The notes: a model not told the origin generated them from the letters alone. A stretch of 64,000 nucleotides of DNA from Roseibium porphyridii (GCF_026191725.2 NZ_CP120863.1:4940001-5004000), one strand, 5' to 3'; positions 1 to 9,228 are shown, counted from the stretch's first letter. Translations and numbers: made by a program.

Positions 1-2157
1 GATCGCCTCTCTGAGATCTGCTTCCAGATCAACGATGTTCTTGTCGAGTGGGCGCAGGATCGGACGGAAGACCTCCTGGCGGTCCCCACCAAGACGCTTT
101 GCGTGATTGAGCGCAATCTCGGCATTGGTGAGCATGTCCTCAACACCCTGCTTGCCGCCCTCAAAAAACGAGATGCCGACCGAACAGGTCAGAAAGATCT
201 CCCGGTCGCCGAAGGTGATCGGTGCACGGACCGCCTTGCGCAAAGCATCAGCCAGCGCGACAATTCTGTCTGGCTCCTGTTCCGACAAGAGCACCAGACC
301 GTACTGGTCGCCTGACAGCCGACCCAATGTGTCCTGCTGGCCAATCAGACGGCCAAGACGCCGCGCGACTGTCAAAAGAATGCTGTCACCGGCCGACAGT
401 CCTATGCTGTCATTGACCTGTTTGAACCTGTCGAGGTTCAAAACCAGAATTGTCGGTTTGGACGTTTCCTCAGCCTTCGCACGGACAACGCTTGTACGAA
501 GGCGGTCGACAAAGAGCTCTCGGTTGGGCAACCCGGTCAGGTTGTCATGGACCGCATCATGCAGCAGCCGCTCTTCCGCCGTGCGTTCTTCGGTAACATC
601 CAAGAGCGTCCCGACGCAACGGATGACCTCGCCGTCAGAACCTATGATGGGCCGCGCACGCAGCCGGAACCAACGGAAATGACCATCTTCAGATCTCAGC
701 CGGAACGTTTGCATCACACGACCACGGCGCTGATCGATCACAGCATCGAGCGTCGCGCGGAACCGATCGCGATCCTGCGGGTGCAGCACGTCCAGCCAAT
801 CGCGGGCCGGTCCTTCCAGCGTGCCGTGTTTGAGGCTCAGAAGGTCTTCAACTTCGTTGCCGGTAAAGATCCGGTCCCGGTCGATATCCCAATCCCAGAT
901 GATGTCGCCTGCCCCGGTCAGCGCCAAGGCTTTGCGTTCCACATCGGAGATCAGGCCCTGCGCGATGGCTCCGCCCGCGAAGGCGTGCTGCATCACTGTA
1001 AAGCCAATCAGAAGAACAATCAAAACCAGACCACCACCCAGCGCCGGTTGAACGATGTCGTTGCCAAGATATCCGGTCACGGACATGGCGGCGCCAATCA
1101 GCCAGGCAATCAACAGACACCAGGTGGGGATGAGCAGGATTGCCCTGTCGTAATGCTGAAAGGCCAGCACCGCGATTGTCACGAAACCCAGAACGCCAAT
1201 CACACCCAATGAAAGCCGCGCAATACCGGCGGCGACCGACGGATCCCAGACGGCAACGCCCAAGAGCCCCAGAATGAGGATCAATGTCGTCAATGCGAGG
1301 TGAGAATAGTGAATGTTCCAACGATTGAGATTGAGATAGGCATAAAGGAAGATTATCAAGCTGGCCGCAAGCATCACTTCCGCACAGGCTCTGGCGAGCT
1401 GGCTGCCGCCACCTTCCAGGTTGAACACCATGCCCCAGAAGCCGAAATCGATACACAAATAGGCGAGCACCGACCAGGCAAGTGCTGCTGTTGCGGGGAA
1501 CATGACCGTTCCCTTGACGACGAACAAGATCGTCAGGAAGAGCGCCAGCAAGCCTGAAATACCCAGAATAATGCCTCGGTAAAGCGTGTAGGCGTTGATG
1601 GTTTCCTTATAGACATCCGGTTCCCAGATGCGGATTTCAGGCAGATTGGGTGTTGTCAGTTCCGCGACAAAAGTCACGATAGAACCCGGGTCGAGCGTCA
1701 CAAGGAAAACATCTGCCTCCAGACTTTTCTGACGCTGCGGGGCGATGCCCTGGCTTGGGGTAATCGTGGCGATACGCGAGGAGCCGAGGTCCGGCCAGAA
1801 GATGTCGGAACTGACAAGTTTGTAGTTCGGCGCGACAATCAAACGGTCGATTTGTTCGTCACTGGTGTTGGCCAGAGCAAAAACAGCCCAATTTGTGTTT
1901 GTGCCATCTAGCGAGGGAACCTCGATCCGGCGGACAATCCCGTCAGCACCGGGTGCCGTGGAGACCTGCAGCCGCGTCCCCGCTTCCCTGTGAAGCTCAA
2001 CGGAATTGGTGATATCCAGCGCTTCGATGTCAATCGGCACGGGGATCGGTTCAAGAGCTTGAGCCGGCAAGGCGACAAGCATCACGAAGATCAACCACAG
2101 TGCTATGACATTGCGTTTCAGAACGCTGACGTGTGTGTCCGGTAACGTATGCGACAT
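1..2157 (-). CDS. 7TMR-DISM / PAS / GGDEF(-EAL) cyclic-di-GMP signalling protein, C-terminus outside window
   Basis: The frame is open from an ATG at 2157 to the left edge (719 codons), so the C-terminus is missing. A signal-like start is followed by an extracytoplasmic region (about residues 30-180) and seven hydrophobic segments (about 185-390), the 7TMR-DISM plan. Then comes a PAS domain (about 400-515, IIWDWDID near its start) and a GGDEF domain (about 525-690). The GGDEF signature is degenerate, reading SGDQY at 615-619, so cyclase activity is doubtful. The last visible residues (LEADLREAI) look like the start of an EAL domain; that an EAL phosphodiesterase lies beyond the edge is inference. 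It would sit in the inner membrane and turn a periplasmic cue into a c-di-GMP change. A GNAT gene lies 31 bases upstream on the same strand. Confidence 0.85.
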   Translation of the reverse strand, partial: MSHTLPDTHVSVLKRNVIALWLIFVMLVALPAQALEPIPVPIDIEALDITNSVELHREAGTRLQVSTAPGADGIVRRIEVPSLDGTNTNWAVFALANTSDEQIDRLIVAPNYKLVSSDIFWPDLGSSRIATITPSQGIAPQRQKSLEADVFLVTLDPGSIVTFVAELTTPNLPEIRIWEPDVYKETINAYTLYRGIILGISGLLALFLTILFVVKGTVMFPATAALAWSVLAYLCIDFGFWGMVFNLEGGGSQLARACAEVMLAASLIIFLYAYLNLNRWNIHYSHLALTTLILILGLLGVAVWDPSVAAGIARLSLGVIGVLGFVTIAVLAFQHYDRAILLIPTWCLLIAWLIGAAMSVTGYLGNDIVQPALGGGLVLIVLLIGFTVMQHAFAGGAIAQGLISDVERKALALTGAGDIIWDWDIDRDRIFTGNEVEDLLSLKHGTLEGPARDWLDVLHPQDRDRFRATLDAVIDQRRGRVMQTFRLRSEDGHFRWFRLRARPIIGSDGEVIRCVGTLLDVTEERTAEERLLHDAVHDNLTGLPNRELFVDRLRTSVVRAKAEETSKPTILVLNLDRFKQVNDSIGLSAGDSILLTVARRLGRLIGQQDTLGRLSGDQYGLVLLSEQEPDRIVALADALRKAVRAPITFGDREIFLTCSVGISFFEGGKQGVEDMLTNAEIALNHAKRLGGDRQEVFRPILRPLDKNIVDLEADLREAI

Positions 2158-2188
2158 GGGGCGAAGAACTACCGGGTTGTTGCGCATC

Positions 2189-2827
2189 TCACAAGAATTC
2201 TTTCAAGATACCGTCAACACTCGGTGCCACCTTTTCCAGCCGCGATGCGTGATCTTCCGCCAAACAGGCAAACAAGAGATGATCTTGCCAGGTCCCGTTA
2301 ATTAACAGATAGTTGCGCGCATAGCCTTCTCTGTGGAACCCTGCATTCTCGAGTAGTCGGATAGACGGCATGTTGGTCGGAAGACACGCCGCTTCAATTC
2401 GGTGAAGGTTCAAAACGCCGAAACAAAACGGCAAGATCATGGCGACCGCGGAAGACATATGACCTTTCCCCGCATGCCGTTCCCCCATCCAATAGCCGAG
2501 GGTCGCTGTCTGGCTCACACCACGGCGAATGTTGCTCAGCGTCAGGCCACCGAGGATCTGGTGTTGTTTGGCTCGAAACAGCAGAAATGAGAGGCTGCGG
2601 CCTTCTTTACGATCCTTCGCATAACGGCGCAGACGGCGGCGAAAACCTGACTTTGTCAGATCGTCGGAAGGCCATAAAGGTTCCCAGGGCTTCAGAAACC
2701 TCCTACTTTCGGCGCGCAGCTCCGACCATTCCTTATAGTCGGACATGATCGGAGGACGCAGAAAGTAACCGCCGGCTTCGATCAGCAGTTCGGCGTCAGG
2801 CGATGTTCCCGGCCGTAGCAGTGCCAT
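2189..2827 (-). CDS. GNAT family N-acetyltransferase, RimJ/RimL-like
   Basis: A 212-residue protein with the GNAT fold signatures of the RimJ/RimL group, which acetylate N-termini of ribosomal or other proteins using acetyl-CoA. The acetyl-CoA pyrophosphate loop is seen as GERHAGKGHMSSA (about residues 116-128). It is followed by the typical LHRIEAACLPTNMPSIRLLENAGF stretch, only partly quoted here as NMPSIRLLENAGF, and by a C-terminal YLLINGTWQDH segment common in RimJ proteins. ATG at 2827 is the first start and fits family length. It lies 20 bases downstream of the M16 peptidase gene and is probably cotranscribed with thrC and that peptidase. The actual substrate cannot be told from sequence. 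Confidence 0.85.
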   Translation of the reverse strand: MALLRPGTSPDAELLIEAGGYFLRPPIMSDYKEWSELRAESRRFLKPWEPLWPSDDLTKSGFRRRLRRYAKDRKEGRSLSFLLFRAKQHQILGGLTLSNIRRGVSQTATLGYWMGERHAGKGHMSSAVAMILPFCFGVLNLHRIEAACLPTNMPSIRLLENAGFHREGYARNYLLINGTWQDHLLFACLAEDHASRLEKVAPSVDGILKEFL

Positions 2828-2847
2828 GCTTACACGCCTCCAGCCAA

Positions 2848-4137
2848 TTACATGGAAGCTGCCTGCAGAACCGGTCCCTGTTGTAGCCTGTCCGCAAGCT
2901 CTGCTGCGGTCATGATGCCATCAACTGGCCCAATTGCAGTCAGTGTCGGCGTCGCGCCGACAAAGGTTTCGTGCGCGACGCGCCGGATATCCGCAGCAGT
3001 CACCGCATCTATCTTGGCCGAGATTTCGTCCGGACCCAGGACGCGTCCATGTACGAGGATCTGCCGTGCGATCTGCCCGGCGCGTGCCGCAGGGCTTTCC
3101 AGCGCCATCATCAGGCCGGCGCGGATCTGCGCGCGTGACCTGGCCACTTCATCGTCCGTAATCGTCTGTGTGGCGGACACCAGCTCATCTGCAATCATCG
3201 GCATCAGAGCGCCGAGGTCTTCGTGGCTGGTCGCAGCATGAAGCCCGAACAGACCGGTGTCGGAAAACGCCCAATGGAAGCTGTAGATTGCGTAACACAA
3301 CCCGTGTTTTTCGCGGATCTCCTGGAACAGCCGCGAGGACATCCCACCACCAAGCACAGAAGCGAGGATCTGAATGGCGTAATAATCCTTGGACTTATAA
3401 GGCCTGCCTTCAAAGCCCATGAGCACCTGAGCTTCCATGAGATCCTTGGTGCGCAAGGTCTCGCCACCCCGATAGCGGGCTTCAGACTCCTGCGAAGCAG
3501 CTTCGCTGCTGAAACCGCCCAGTTTTTCCCGGGCCATCGCAACCAGTTCGTCATGATCAACGGCACCAGCTGCGGCCAGAACCATGTCGGGAGCCCGATA
3601 CCGTTCCGCCAGATAGGTGTTCAACGCGTCCCGATTGAAGCCCTGCACCGTCTCCGGCGTGCCCAGAATGGGCCTGCCGATCGGCTGGTCGGGCCAGGCT
3701 GTCGACTGGAACAGATCAAATGCCTGATCTTCAGGGGAATCGGCGGCCGCACCGATTTCCTGCAGGATCACATGTTGTTCGCGCATCAGTTCTTGAGCGT
3801 CGAATGTGGAGTTCTGCAGAATGTCTGCCAGAATATCTACTGCCAGCGGCATGTCTTCAGCTAGAATGCGGGCGTAGTAGTTGGTGTGCTCAATACTGGT
3901 CGAGGCGTTCAGCTCTCCACCGACGGCCTCGATTTCCTCGGCAATACCTCTCGCCGTGCGCGATTTCGTGCCTTTGAAAGCCATGTGTTCAAGAAGGTGG
4001 GTGATACCGTTCTGGTTCACCAGTTCCGCTCGAGACCCCGTTCGGACCCAGATCCCAAGCGCCGCTGTTTTCAGGTAAGGCATCTGGTCGGTGACGACCG
4101 TCATCCCGTTTTCAAGAACAGTTGTTTGTACTTTCAT
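2848..4137 (-). CDS. M16 zinc peptidase, mitochondrial-processing-peptidase-like
   Basis: A 429-residue single-unit pitrilysin-family peptidase with no signal peptide, so probably cytoplasmic. The inverted zinc motif HxxEH is intact (HLLEH, residues 47-51), with the distal glutamate expected near E127 in ILQEIGAAADSPED. The C-terminal half carries the substrate-binding GGGMSSRLFQEIREKHGLCY-type segment (arginine and tyrosine of the R/Y pair). The family is the bacterial homologue of the mitochondrial processing peptidase beta subunit. The gene starts four bases after the thrC stop codon, so the two are almost certainly one transcript, an arrangement common in Hyphomicrobiales. The natural substrate is unknown. 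Confidence 0.93.
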   Translation of the reverse strand: MKVQTTVLENGMTVVTDQMPYLKTAALGIWVRTGSRAELVNQNGITHLLEHMAFKGTKSRTARGIAEEIEAVGGELNASTSIEHTNYYARILAEDMPLAVDILADILQNSTFDAQELMREQHVILQEIGAAADSPEDQAFDLFQSTAWPDQPIGRPILGTPETVQGFNRDALNTYLAERYRAPDMVLAAAGAVDHDELVAMAREKLGGFSSEAASQESEARYRGGETLRTKDLMEAQVLMGFEGRPYKSKDYYAIQILASVLGGGMSSRLFQEIREKHGLCYAIYSFHWAFSDTGLFGLHAATSHEDLGALMPMIADELVSATQTITDDEVARSRAQIRAGLMMALESPAARAGQIARQILVHGRVLGPDEISAKIDAVTAADIRRVAHETFVGATPTLTAIGPVDGIMTAAELADRLQQGPVLQAASM

Positions 4138-4141
4138 ATAG

Positions 4142-5548
4142 TCACACCCCAGCGGTGACGGCCCGGGCGTGATCTTCGATATATCGCTCCACCACGTCCT
4201 GATCTGCCGCCAATATTTGCTGGCGCTCCTCCGCGCTCATCATGTCTTTCAGATTTTCCGGCAATTCCGGGTGTATGCCAGCCGCTTTTTCGACTGCATC
4301 CGGGAATTTGGCCGGATGAGCCGTTCCCAGAACCACCATGGGAACAGAACCATCGTTCTGCTCCTTTGCAACATGCACACCAATAGCGGTGTGCGGGTCC
4401 AGAAGGTATCCCGCGTCTTCCCAGACCCGTGCAATCGTTGAGGACGTTTGTGCTTCATCACACCGCCCGGCGCCAAAGGAGCGTCGCATATCGGCAAGCG
4501 GACCGTCATCGATCGTGAAGCTGCCGGACTGCGCAAGCTGGTTCATCATGCGCTGAACGACTGCTCCGTCCTTGCCACACACTTCCGAAAGGAGGCGCTC
4601 GAAGTTGGAGGAAACCTGAATGTCCATCGATGGTGAAATCGTCGGCGTCACGCCGCGCTTTTCATAGCGTCCAGTCTCAAGAGTGCGCGCCAAAATGTCG
4701 TTGACATTGGTCGCAACGATCAATTTTTCGACCGGAAGTCCCATTTTCATCGCTGCATAGCCGGCAAAGATATCGCCGAAATTGCCCGTCGGCACTGTGA
4801 AAGAAACCTTCCGATGCGGAGATCCCAAAGCAGCTCCGGCGACGAAGTAATAGACGATCTGCGCAAGAATTCGTGCCCAGTTGATCGAGTTGACTCCGGA
4901 CAACGCGACCCGATCACGGAACGAGAAATGATTGAACATGCCTTTGACGATTGCCTGGCAGTCGTCAAAGTTCCCGGTCAGTGCCAAAGCATGCACGTTG
5001 GCATCTTCAGGTGTCGTCATTTGCCGCCGCTGGACATTGGACACCCGACCGTCCGGAAACAGGATGAATATATCGGTTCTATCTCGGCCCCGGAACGCAT
5101 CTATGGCGGCACCACCGGTATCGCCCGAGGTCGCGCCCACGATCGTTGCGCGGAGACCGCGCTTGGCCAGGACATAATCCATCATGCGGCCAAGCAGCTG
5201 CATGGCGACGTCCTTGAACGCCAGCGTGGGCCCGTGAAAGAGTTCCAGAACAAAAGTGTTCGCGTCGGTCTGGACCAACGGCGTCACTGCGGGATGCCTG
5301 AAGCTTTGATAGGCTTCGCTGATCATGGACTTCAGATCGTCATCCGGGATGTCACCGCCGACAAAAGGCTGCATTGCCTGGAAGGCAACGTCCTCATAGG
5401 GCTTCCCGGCGAAGGACGCTATGGTTTCGGCATCGAATTGCGGCCACGTTTCCGGCAAATACAAACCACCGTCGCGGGCAAGCCCCTGGAGCAGGACATC
5501 GGAAAATTCCAGAACTGGTGCTTCACCACGGGTGCTCGTGTATTTCAC
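4142..5548 (-). CDS. thrC: threonine synthase
   Basis: Converts O-phosphohomoserine to threonine with pyridoxal phosphate in the cytoplasm. The 468-residue length matches the proteobacterial long form. The start MKYTSTRGEAP is characteristic, the PLP lysine lies in FHGPTLAFKDVAMQ, and the phosphate-binding loop is seen in VGATSGDTGGAAI. The start is GTG at 5548, with an AAGGA-type ribosome-binding site about 11 bases upstream on the minus strand. A short GGGGC/GCCCC hairpin at 5582-5599 lies in the leader. The M16 peptidase and GNAT genes follow closely. Confidence 0.97.
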   Translation of the reverse strand: MKYTSTRGEAPVLEFSDVLLQGLARDGGLYLPETWPQFDAETIASFAGKPYEDVAFQAMQPFVGGDIPDDDLKSMISEAYQSFRHPAVTPLVQTDANTFVLELFHGPTLAFKDVAMQLLGRMMDYVLAKRGLRATIVGATSGDTGGAAIDAFRGRDRTDIFILFPDGRVSNVQRRQMTTPEDANVHALALTGNFDDCQAIVKGMFNHFSFRDRVALSGVNSINWARILAQIVYYFVAGAALGSPHRKVSFTVPTGNFGDIFAGYAAMKMGLPVEKLIVATNVNDILARTLETGRYEKRGVTPTISPSMDIQVSSNFERLLSEVCGKDGAVVQRMMNQLAQSGSFTIDDGPLADMRRSFGAGRCDEAQTSSTIARVWEDAGYLLDPHTAIGVHVAKEQNDGSVPMVVLGTAHPAKFPDAVEKAAGIHPELPENLKDMMSAEERQQILAADQDVVERYIEDHARAVTAGV

Positions 5549-5738
5549 CGCGCAACTTTCCTTTCGATTTGATCTTGTTTCGGGGCGCCCTTAAGCCCCT
5601 TGCCCGATCTGCCAGACATGAAGACTACTTCAAAGCCAGCGGATTTGAAACAAACCATGCCAAACATGCGACTTACGCGCCATAACAATCAAGCGCAAGT
5701 CGCTTTTGGCTAAAATCTTGACTGTGGTGGGACAGGGA

Positions 5739-6335
5739 TCAGGCGTGTCCGGCGTCGGAAAACAGCATTGCCGGATCAATGCCCAGACTGCCGAGAGCAC
5801 GGTGCCATTTTCTGTCGGATTCCCGATCAAAGAGGATGTCCGGATCGGCAGGTGCCGTAAGCCAGCCGTTGGATTGTATCTCGTTTTCAAGCTGGCCCGG
5901 TGACCAGCCGGCATACCCAAGAGCCAACATGGCTTGCTCCGGGCCGGTGCCCTGTGCAAGAGCTCTGAGAATTTCAAGTGTTGCTGTCAGGCAGATGCCG
6001 TTGTCGATTGTCAATGTCGACTGGTTCAGCATGAAGTCGTCGCTGTGAAGGACAAATCCGCGTTCAACTTCAACCGGGCCACCTTTGTGAACGTTCATGT
6101 CACGTACGCTGGCCGGCAGCCGGATGGCGCTGTCGTCATTGACGATATCCAGTTGTATCAAGAGTTCTTCTAGAGACAAGTGCCTGGCAACCTGGTTCAC
6201 AACCAGTCCCATCGCCCCCTGATCTGAGTGGGAGCATACATAAATCACAGAGTGTTCGAACCGGCTGTCTGCCATGCTCGGCATCGCAATCAGAAACTGT
6301 CCTTCGAGGGTATCTGTTGCTTCGGTTACAGCCAT
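5739..6335 (-). CDS. YqgE/AlgH family protein (UPF0301)
   Basis: A conserved bacterial protein of unresolved biochemical function, named after AlgH of Pseudomonas. Family hallmarks are the opening TLEGQFLIAMPSM, the SVIYVCSHSDQGAMGLVVN segment and the C-terminal ALGYAGWSPGQLENEI stretch. The open frame runs back to 6431, but I start at the ATG at 6335. That start has GAGGT five bases upstream and gives 198 residues, the usual size. It is transcribed divergently from the DsbD-domain gene at 6517. Confidence 0.9.
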   Translation of the reverse strand: MAVTEATDTLEGQFLIAMPSMADSRFEHSVIYVCSHSDQGAMGLVVNQVARHLSLEELLIQLDIVNDDSAIRLPASVRDMNVHKGGPVEVERGFVLHSDDFMLNQSTLTIDNGICLTATLEILRALAQGTGPEQAMLALGYAGWSPGQLENEIQSNGWLTAPADPDILFDRESDRKWHRALGSLGIDPAMLFSDAGHA

Positions 6336-6516
6336 TCGTACCTCATTTGCTGTTGACGCCCTCTGCCTTCTAGAAGTGTAGCCCCTTTGGTTGTGTTTGT
6401 TAATGTCAGTTTCCAATTTCACAGGCTTCAAGGTTCACGGCAGCGTCACAAGGATATGACCCGGATTTGGGTATCTGGCCGATGACCTCTCCCGGAAAGT
6501 CGTGTAGCAAAAGAGC

Positions 6517-7338
6517 ATGAAACGATTTGCGCTTTTCCTTTCGCTCGCCTTTCTGACGGCCCTTTCTCCGGCGCGCGCCGCCATGACCGACTGGACTGAG
6601 GTCCAAGGTGGCGCCGTGCGGTTGATTGCCTCTGGCGCTCTGAAGGACGGCTCCTATCTGGCCGGCCTGGAATTTCTCATGGAACAGGGCTGGCATACCT
6701 ATTGGCGCTACCCCGGCGAAGCCGGCATTCCGCCGCAAATCACGCTTTCGAACACTGCCAATTTGAAAGACATCGAGATTCTTTATCCGGTGCCTGAGCG
6801 CTACAATGACGGGTTTTCTGAATCGATCGTCTATCACGACGGCATCGTGTTGCCGATCAAAGTGACCCCTGAAGACCCTTCCGGTGAGGTTCGCTTCTCC
6901 ATCGAGCTCTTCTTCGGCATCTGCAAGGACATCTGTGTTCCGGGTGACGCTGTTCTCAGCCTCGATTTCGGCCCGGACATGGTAGAAGACAAGCTCGCAG
7001 CAAAACTGATCGAGCGCGACCTGGACAATGTTCCGGCGTCTTCAGGCGACGATACGTTGAAGATCCAGAATGTGAGCCTGTCTGAAGACAAGAAAGCGCT
7101 GGTTATCGATGCCATCGTTGGCATTGAGGAACAGCCGGACCTCTTTGCTGCCGGTCCACACGGATCATTCATCGGTCTGCCCAAATTGTTCAACCACGAT
7201 GCAGACACTGCGACCTGGCATCTGTCCACCAAGGGCCTGTCCACTCAGGGCGACGACAGGACACTCCGGCTGGTACTTAAATCCGGTGGCAGGGCGACGG
7301 AATTTTTGCAACCGATTGATCCCGCTTGGGTGGAATAA
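6517..7338 (+). CDS. exported DsbD N-terminal-domain protein
   Basis: A 273-residue protein with a clear signal peptide (MKRFALFLSLAFLTALSPARA, cleavage near 21-22), so periplasmic. The mature part matches the thiol:disulfide interchange DsbD N-terminal domain, with the family phrase GWHTYWRYPGEAGIPP and a cysteine pair in GICKDICVPGDA (about residues 130-136). The transmembrane and thioredoxin domains of full-length DsbD/ScsB are absent. It must therefore work with a separate membrane partner such as CcdA, which is not in this window, or has another role. The peroxiredoxin gene 122 bases downstream hints at a redox theme. Confidence 0.83.
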   Translation: MKRFALFLSLAFLTALSPARAAMTDWTEVQGGAVRLIASGALKDGSYLAGLEFLMEQGWHTYWRYPGEAGIPPQITLSNTANLKDIEILYPVPERYNDGFSESIVYHDGIVLPIKVTPEDPSGEVRFSIELFFGICKDICVPGDAVLSLDFGPDMVEDKLAAKLIERDLDNVPASSGDDTLKIQNVSLSEDKKALVIDAIVGIEEQPDLFAAGPHGSFIGLPKLFNHDADTATWHLSTKGLSTQGDDRTLRLVLKSGGRATEFLQPIDPAWVE

Positions 7339-7460
7339 ACAGCCGTCAAACCACAAGCGCTCATTTTTGGTGCCGTGTCCCTCGACTGGAACCGGATTCC
7401 GCCCTATCTCTGGCCCGGGCTGCATTTTTCTTCTGCAGCCATCGGACAAGGGATTTAGTT

Positions 7461-7949
7461 ATGACACTTAAGGTTGGGGACCGCCTCCCGGAGGCAACGT
7501 TCAAGATCATGACCGAGGACGGTCCGGGCGAAACGACAACAAGCGCGCTGACGACTGGCAAGACGCTGGTGCTCTTTGGTGTGCCCGGGGCCTTCACGCC
7601 AACCTGCCACATGAACCACCTGCCTGGCTTTGTCGAACATTCAGAGACACTCAAGAACAAGGGCGTTGACGAGATCGCCGTTGTTTCCGTCAACGACGTC
7701 TTTGTGATGGATGCCTGGGAAAAGGGTTCGAACACCGGTGGCAAGATCACGTTTCTGGCTGACACCGGCGCTGAGTTTGTCGAAGCCGTTGGTCTCGGGC
7801 TCGGCCCAGCACCCATCTTCGGTCATCTGCGCTCACAACGCTTCGCACTAATCGCCAAAGACGGAGAAGTGACTTTTCTGGCAGTTGAAGACAGTCCTGG
7901 CGATGCTACTAAAACGGGTGCCGCCGCTATTTTGGAAGCGCTCGGCTAG
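7461..7949 (+). CDS. peroxiredoxin, Prx5/AhpE-like atypical type
   Basis: A 162-residue cytoplasmic thiol peroxidase reducing hydrogen and organic peroxides. The peroxidatic cysteine is C49 in the family motif PGAFTPTCHMNHLPG, and the Prx5-type segment DVFVMDAW is present. I start at the ATG at 7461, preceded by an AAGGGA ribosome-binding site. The longer open frame from 7326 has no family support upstream. A hairpin (GGCTGCA/TGCAGCC, 7418-7440) sits just before the ribosome-binding site and could affect translation. The gene ends at a bidirectional terminator shared with the SURF1 gene. Confidence 0.94.
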   Translation: MTLKVGDRLPEATFKIMTEDGPGETTTSALTTGKTLVLFGVPGAFTPTCHMNHLPGFVEHSETLKNKGVDEIAVVSVNDVFVMDAWEKGSNTGGKITFLADTGAEFVEAVGLGLGPAPIFGHLRSQRFALIAKDGEVTFLAVEDSPGDATKTGAAAILEALG

Positions 7950-7972
7950 AGCTTCGCGATATCCGACAAGTT

Positions 7973-7998
7973 AAGAGAGCCCGGAAGGGCTCTCTTTT
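7973..7998. terminator. bidirectional intrinsic terminator between peroxiredoxin and SURF1 genes
   Basis: A perfect 10-bp stem (AAGAGAGCCC/GGGCTCTCTT, 7973-7982 and 7987-7996) with a GGAA tetraloop. It is flanked by A residues on one side and T residues on the other, so it can serve both convergent genes. The SURF1 stop codon begins immediately after it. Confidence 0.88.
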
Positions 7999-8746
7999 AT
8001 GCGCTGTCCCTGCGCTTTCGAGGCCATAAAACGCTGGCGGCCCAGGTCAAATAGACGCCCACCAATGTGGCCGCGAGACCGAACCAGGTGAGCGCATAAC
8101 CGAGGTGATCGTTTTTAAACCTAACGATCGTTTCGCCAGCCTGAGGCATTCCGGCGGCAGGCGTAAACGCCGCATCCAAGTCAACGCTATAGGGCGCGAG
8201 GCCCGTGGCTTCGACCCCCAGAAGCTCAGCCATCGATGCCGTATCACGCGCGAACCAGATGAGATCGTTCTCATCGGGCTCCGGAGTCGTCCAATTTGGC
8301 TTCTCGCTGAGACGCAACAACCCGGTCAGGGCGACTTCGCCTTCAGGCAGGTCAAGTGCTTCAGCTCGGAGATTGTCATCTAACCCCTGGGGCAGAAAGC
8401 CGCGATTGACAAAAACCGTCCAACCTTCATCCGATTTGAACGGTACATAGACCATCAGCCCGGGACCGCCTATAGCGCCAACCGGATCTGTCAGCGCCGT
8501 GTAGTAATAGGCAAAGCCTTTCTGGAAGGCGCCACTGACCTCAACACGACGATAATCGTCGTCTTCTGAGAGCGTCATCCATTCAGTTGGGCCAGGTGCC
8601 GAAACCGGTGGACTGGAAACACCTGCCTTTACTCTGTCGATCAAAGCTTCTTTCCAGGCCAGCCGGTTGAGCTGCCAGAAGCCGAGATTGAGCAGAATGG
8701 CCAGCGCAATCAACGTCGCAATGGTTGGAAAAATGAGTTTCCTCAT
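7997..8746 (-). CDS. SURF1 family cytochrome oxidase assembly protein
   Basis: An inner-membrane protein that helps insert heme a into subunit I of the aa3 oxidase. Two transmembrane helices bracket a periplasmic domain: near the N-terminus (IFPTIATLIALAILLNLGFW) and near the C-terminus (YALTWFGLAATLVGVYLTW). Family motifs include GFWQLNRLAWKEALI, VFVNRGFLPQG and FKNDHLGYALTWF. The ATG at 8755 has a ribosome-binding site pressed against it. The ATG at 8746, used here, has better spacing and gives 249 residues. This is the last gene of the oxidase cluster. Confidence 0.94.
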   Translation of the reverse strand: MRKLIFPTIATLIALAILLNLGFWQLNRLAWKEALIDRVKAGVSSPPVSAPGPTEWMTLSEDDDYRRVEVSGAFQKGFAYYYTALTDPVGAIGGPGLMVYVPFKSDEGWTVFVNRGFLPQGLDDNLRAEALDLPEGEVALTGLLRLSEKPNWTTPEPDENDLIWFARDTASMAELLGVEATGLAPYSVDLDAAFTPAAGMPQAGETIVRFKNDHLGYALTWFGLAATLVGVYLTWAASVLWPRKRRDSA

Positions 8747-8775
8747 AGGCCCCATCCTCGGGACAATCCTTTCAG

Positions 8776-9165
8776 TCAGGAGTGCTGATCGTCGTCAAGG
8801 CGACCTTCAGCGGCCTTGTGGCGAAACTGCAGGGCAATCATAAGACCTTTCAATGGACGAAGCACCAACCCGGCAAGTACGACAGTTAACGGCAGCCAAA
8901 GCAACAGATGCAGCCAGACTGGTGGCTGGAACGAGAGTTCGACAAAAAGCACCAATCCGACGACGACAAAACCGACCAACATGATGACAAACACTGCAGG
9001 TCCATCACCACTATCCGCGAAACCATAGTCCAGCCCGCAAGACATGCAGGATTTCTTCACGCTCAGGAAGCCATCAAAAAGATTGCCCTGGCCACACTGC
9101 GGACATTTACCCGAAAGGCCGGCGGGTACCGGATTGACCGGAGGAAAATGCGCCTTGTCTTCCAT
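8776..9165 (-). CDS. DUF983 family zinc-ribbon membrane protein
   Basis: A 129-residue DUF983 protein. The N-terminal half carries a four-cysteine zinc ribbon (CPQCG at about 21-25 and CMSCG at about 40-44). It is followed by two hydrophobic helices (about 60-105) and a charged C-terminus. DUF983 genes sit between ctaE and SURF1 across alphaproteobacteria, as here, which points to a role in oxidase biogenesis; the mechanism is not established. An AAGG ribosome-binding site lies seven bases before the ATG. A strong hairpin separates it from ctaE upstream. Confidence 0.9.
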   Translation of the reverse strand: MEDKAHFPPVNPVPAGLSGKCPQCGQGNLFDGFLSVKKSCMSCGLDYGFADSGDGPAVFVIMLVGFVVVGLVLFVELSFQPPVWLHLLLWLPLTVVLAGLVLRPLKGLMIALQFRHKAAEGRLDDDQHS

Positions 9166-9187
9166 CGCCCGCCTTACTCCAGAGCAC

Positions 9188-9228
9188 TAAAAGATTGCGC
9201 CCGACCCGGTTGACCGGATCGGGCGCAA
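9188..9228 (-). terminator. intrinsic terminator/attenuator between ctaE and the DUF983 gene
   Basis: A perfect 10-bp outer stem (TTGCGCCCGA/TCGGGCGCAA, 9195-9204 and 9219-9228) encloses a second CCGG/CCGG stem with a TTGA loop across one mismatch. On the minus strand the stem is followed by TCTTTT. This should stop, or partly stop, transcription after ctaE and lower expression of the assembly genes downstream. Confidence 0.82.

Noticed and set aside
848..1456. A 202-codon minus-strand frame within the 7TM signalling gene
   Set aside because: It is out of frame with the continuous 719-codon frame, which has clear 7TM, PAS and GGDEF features.
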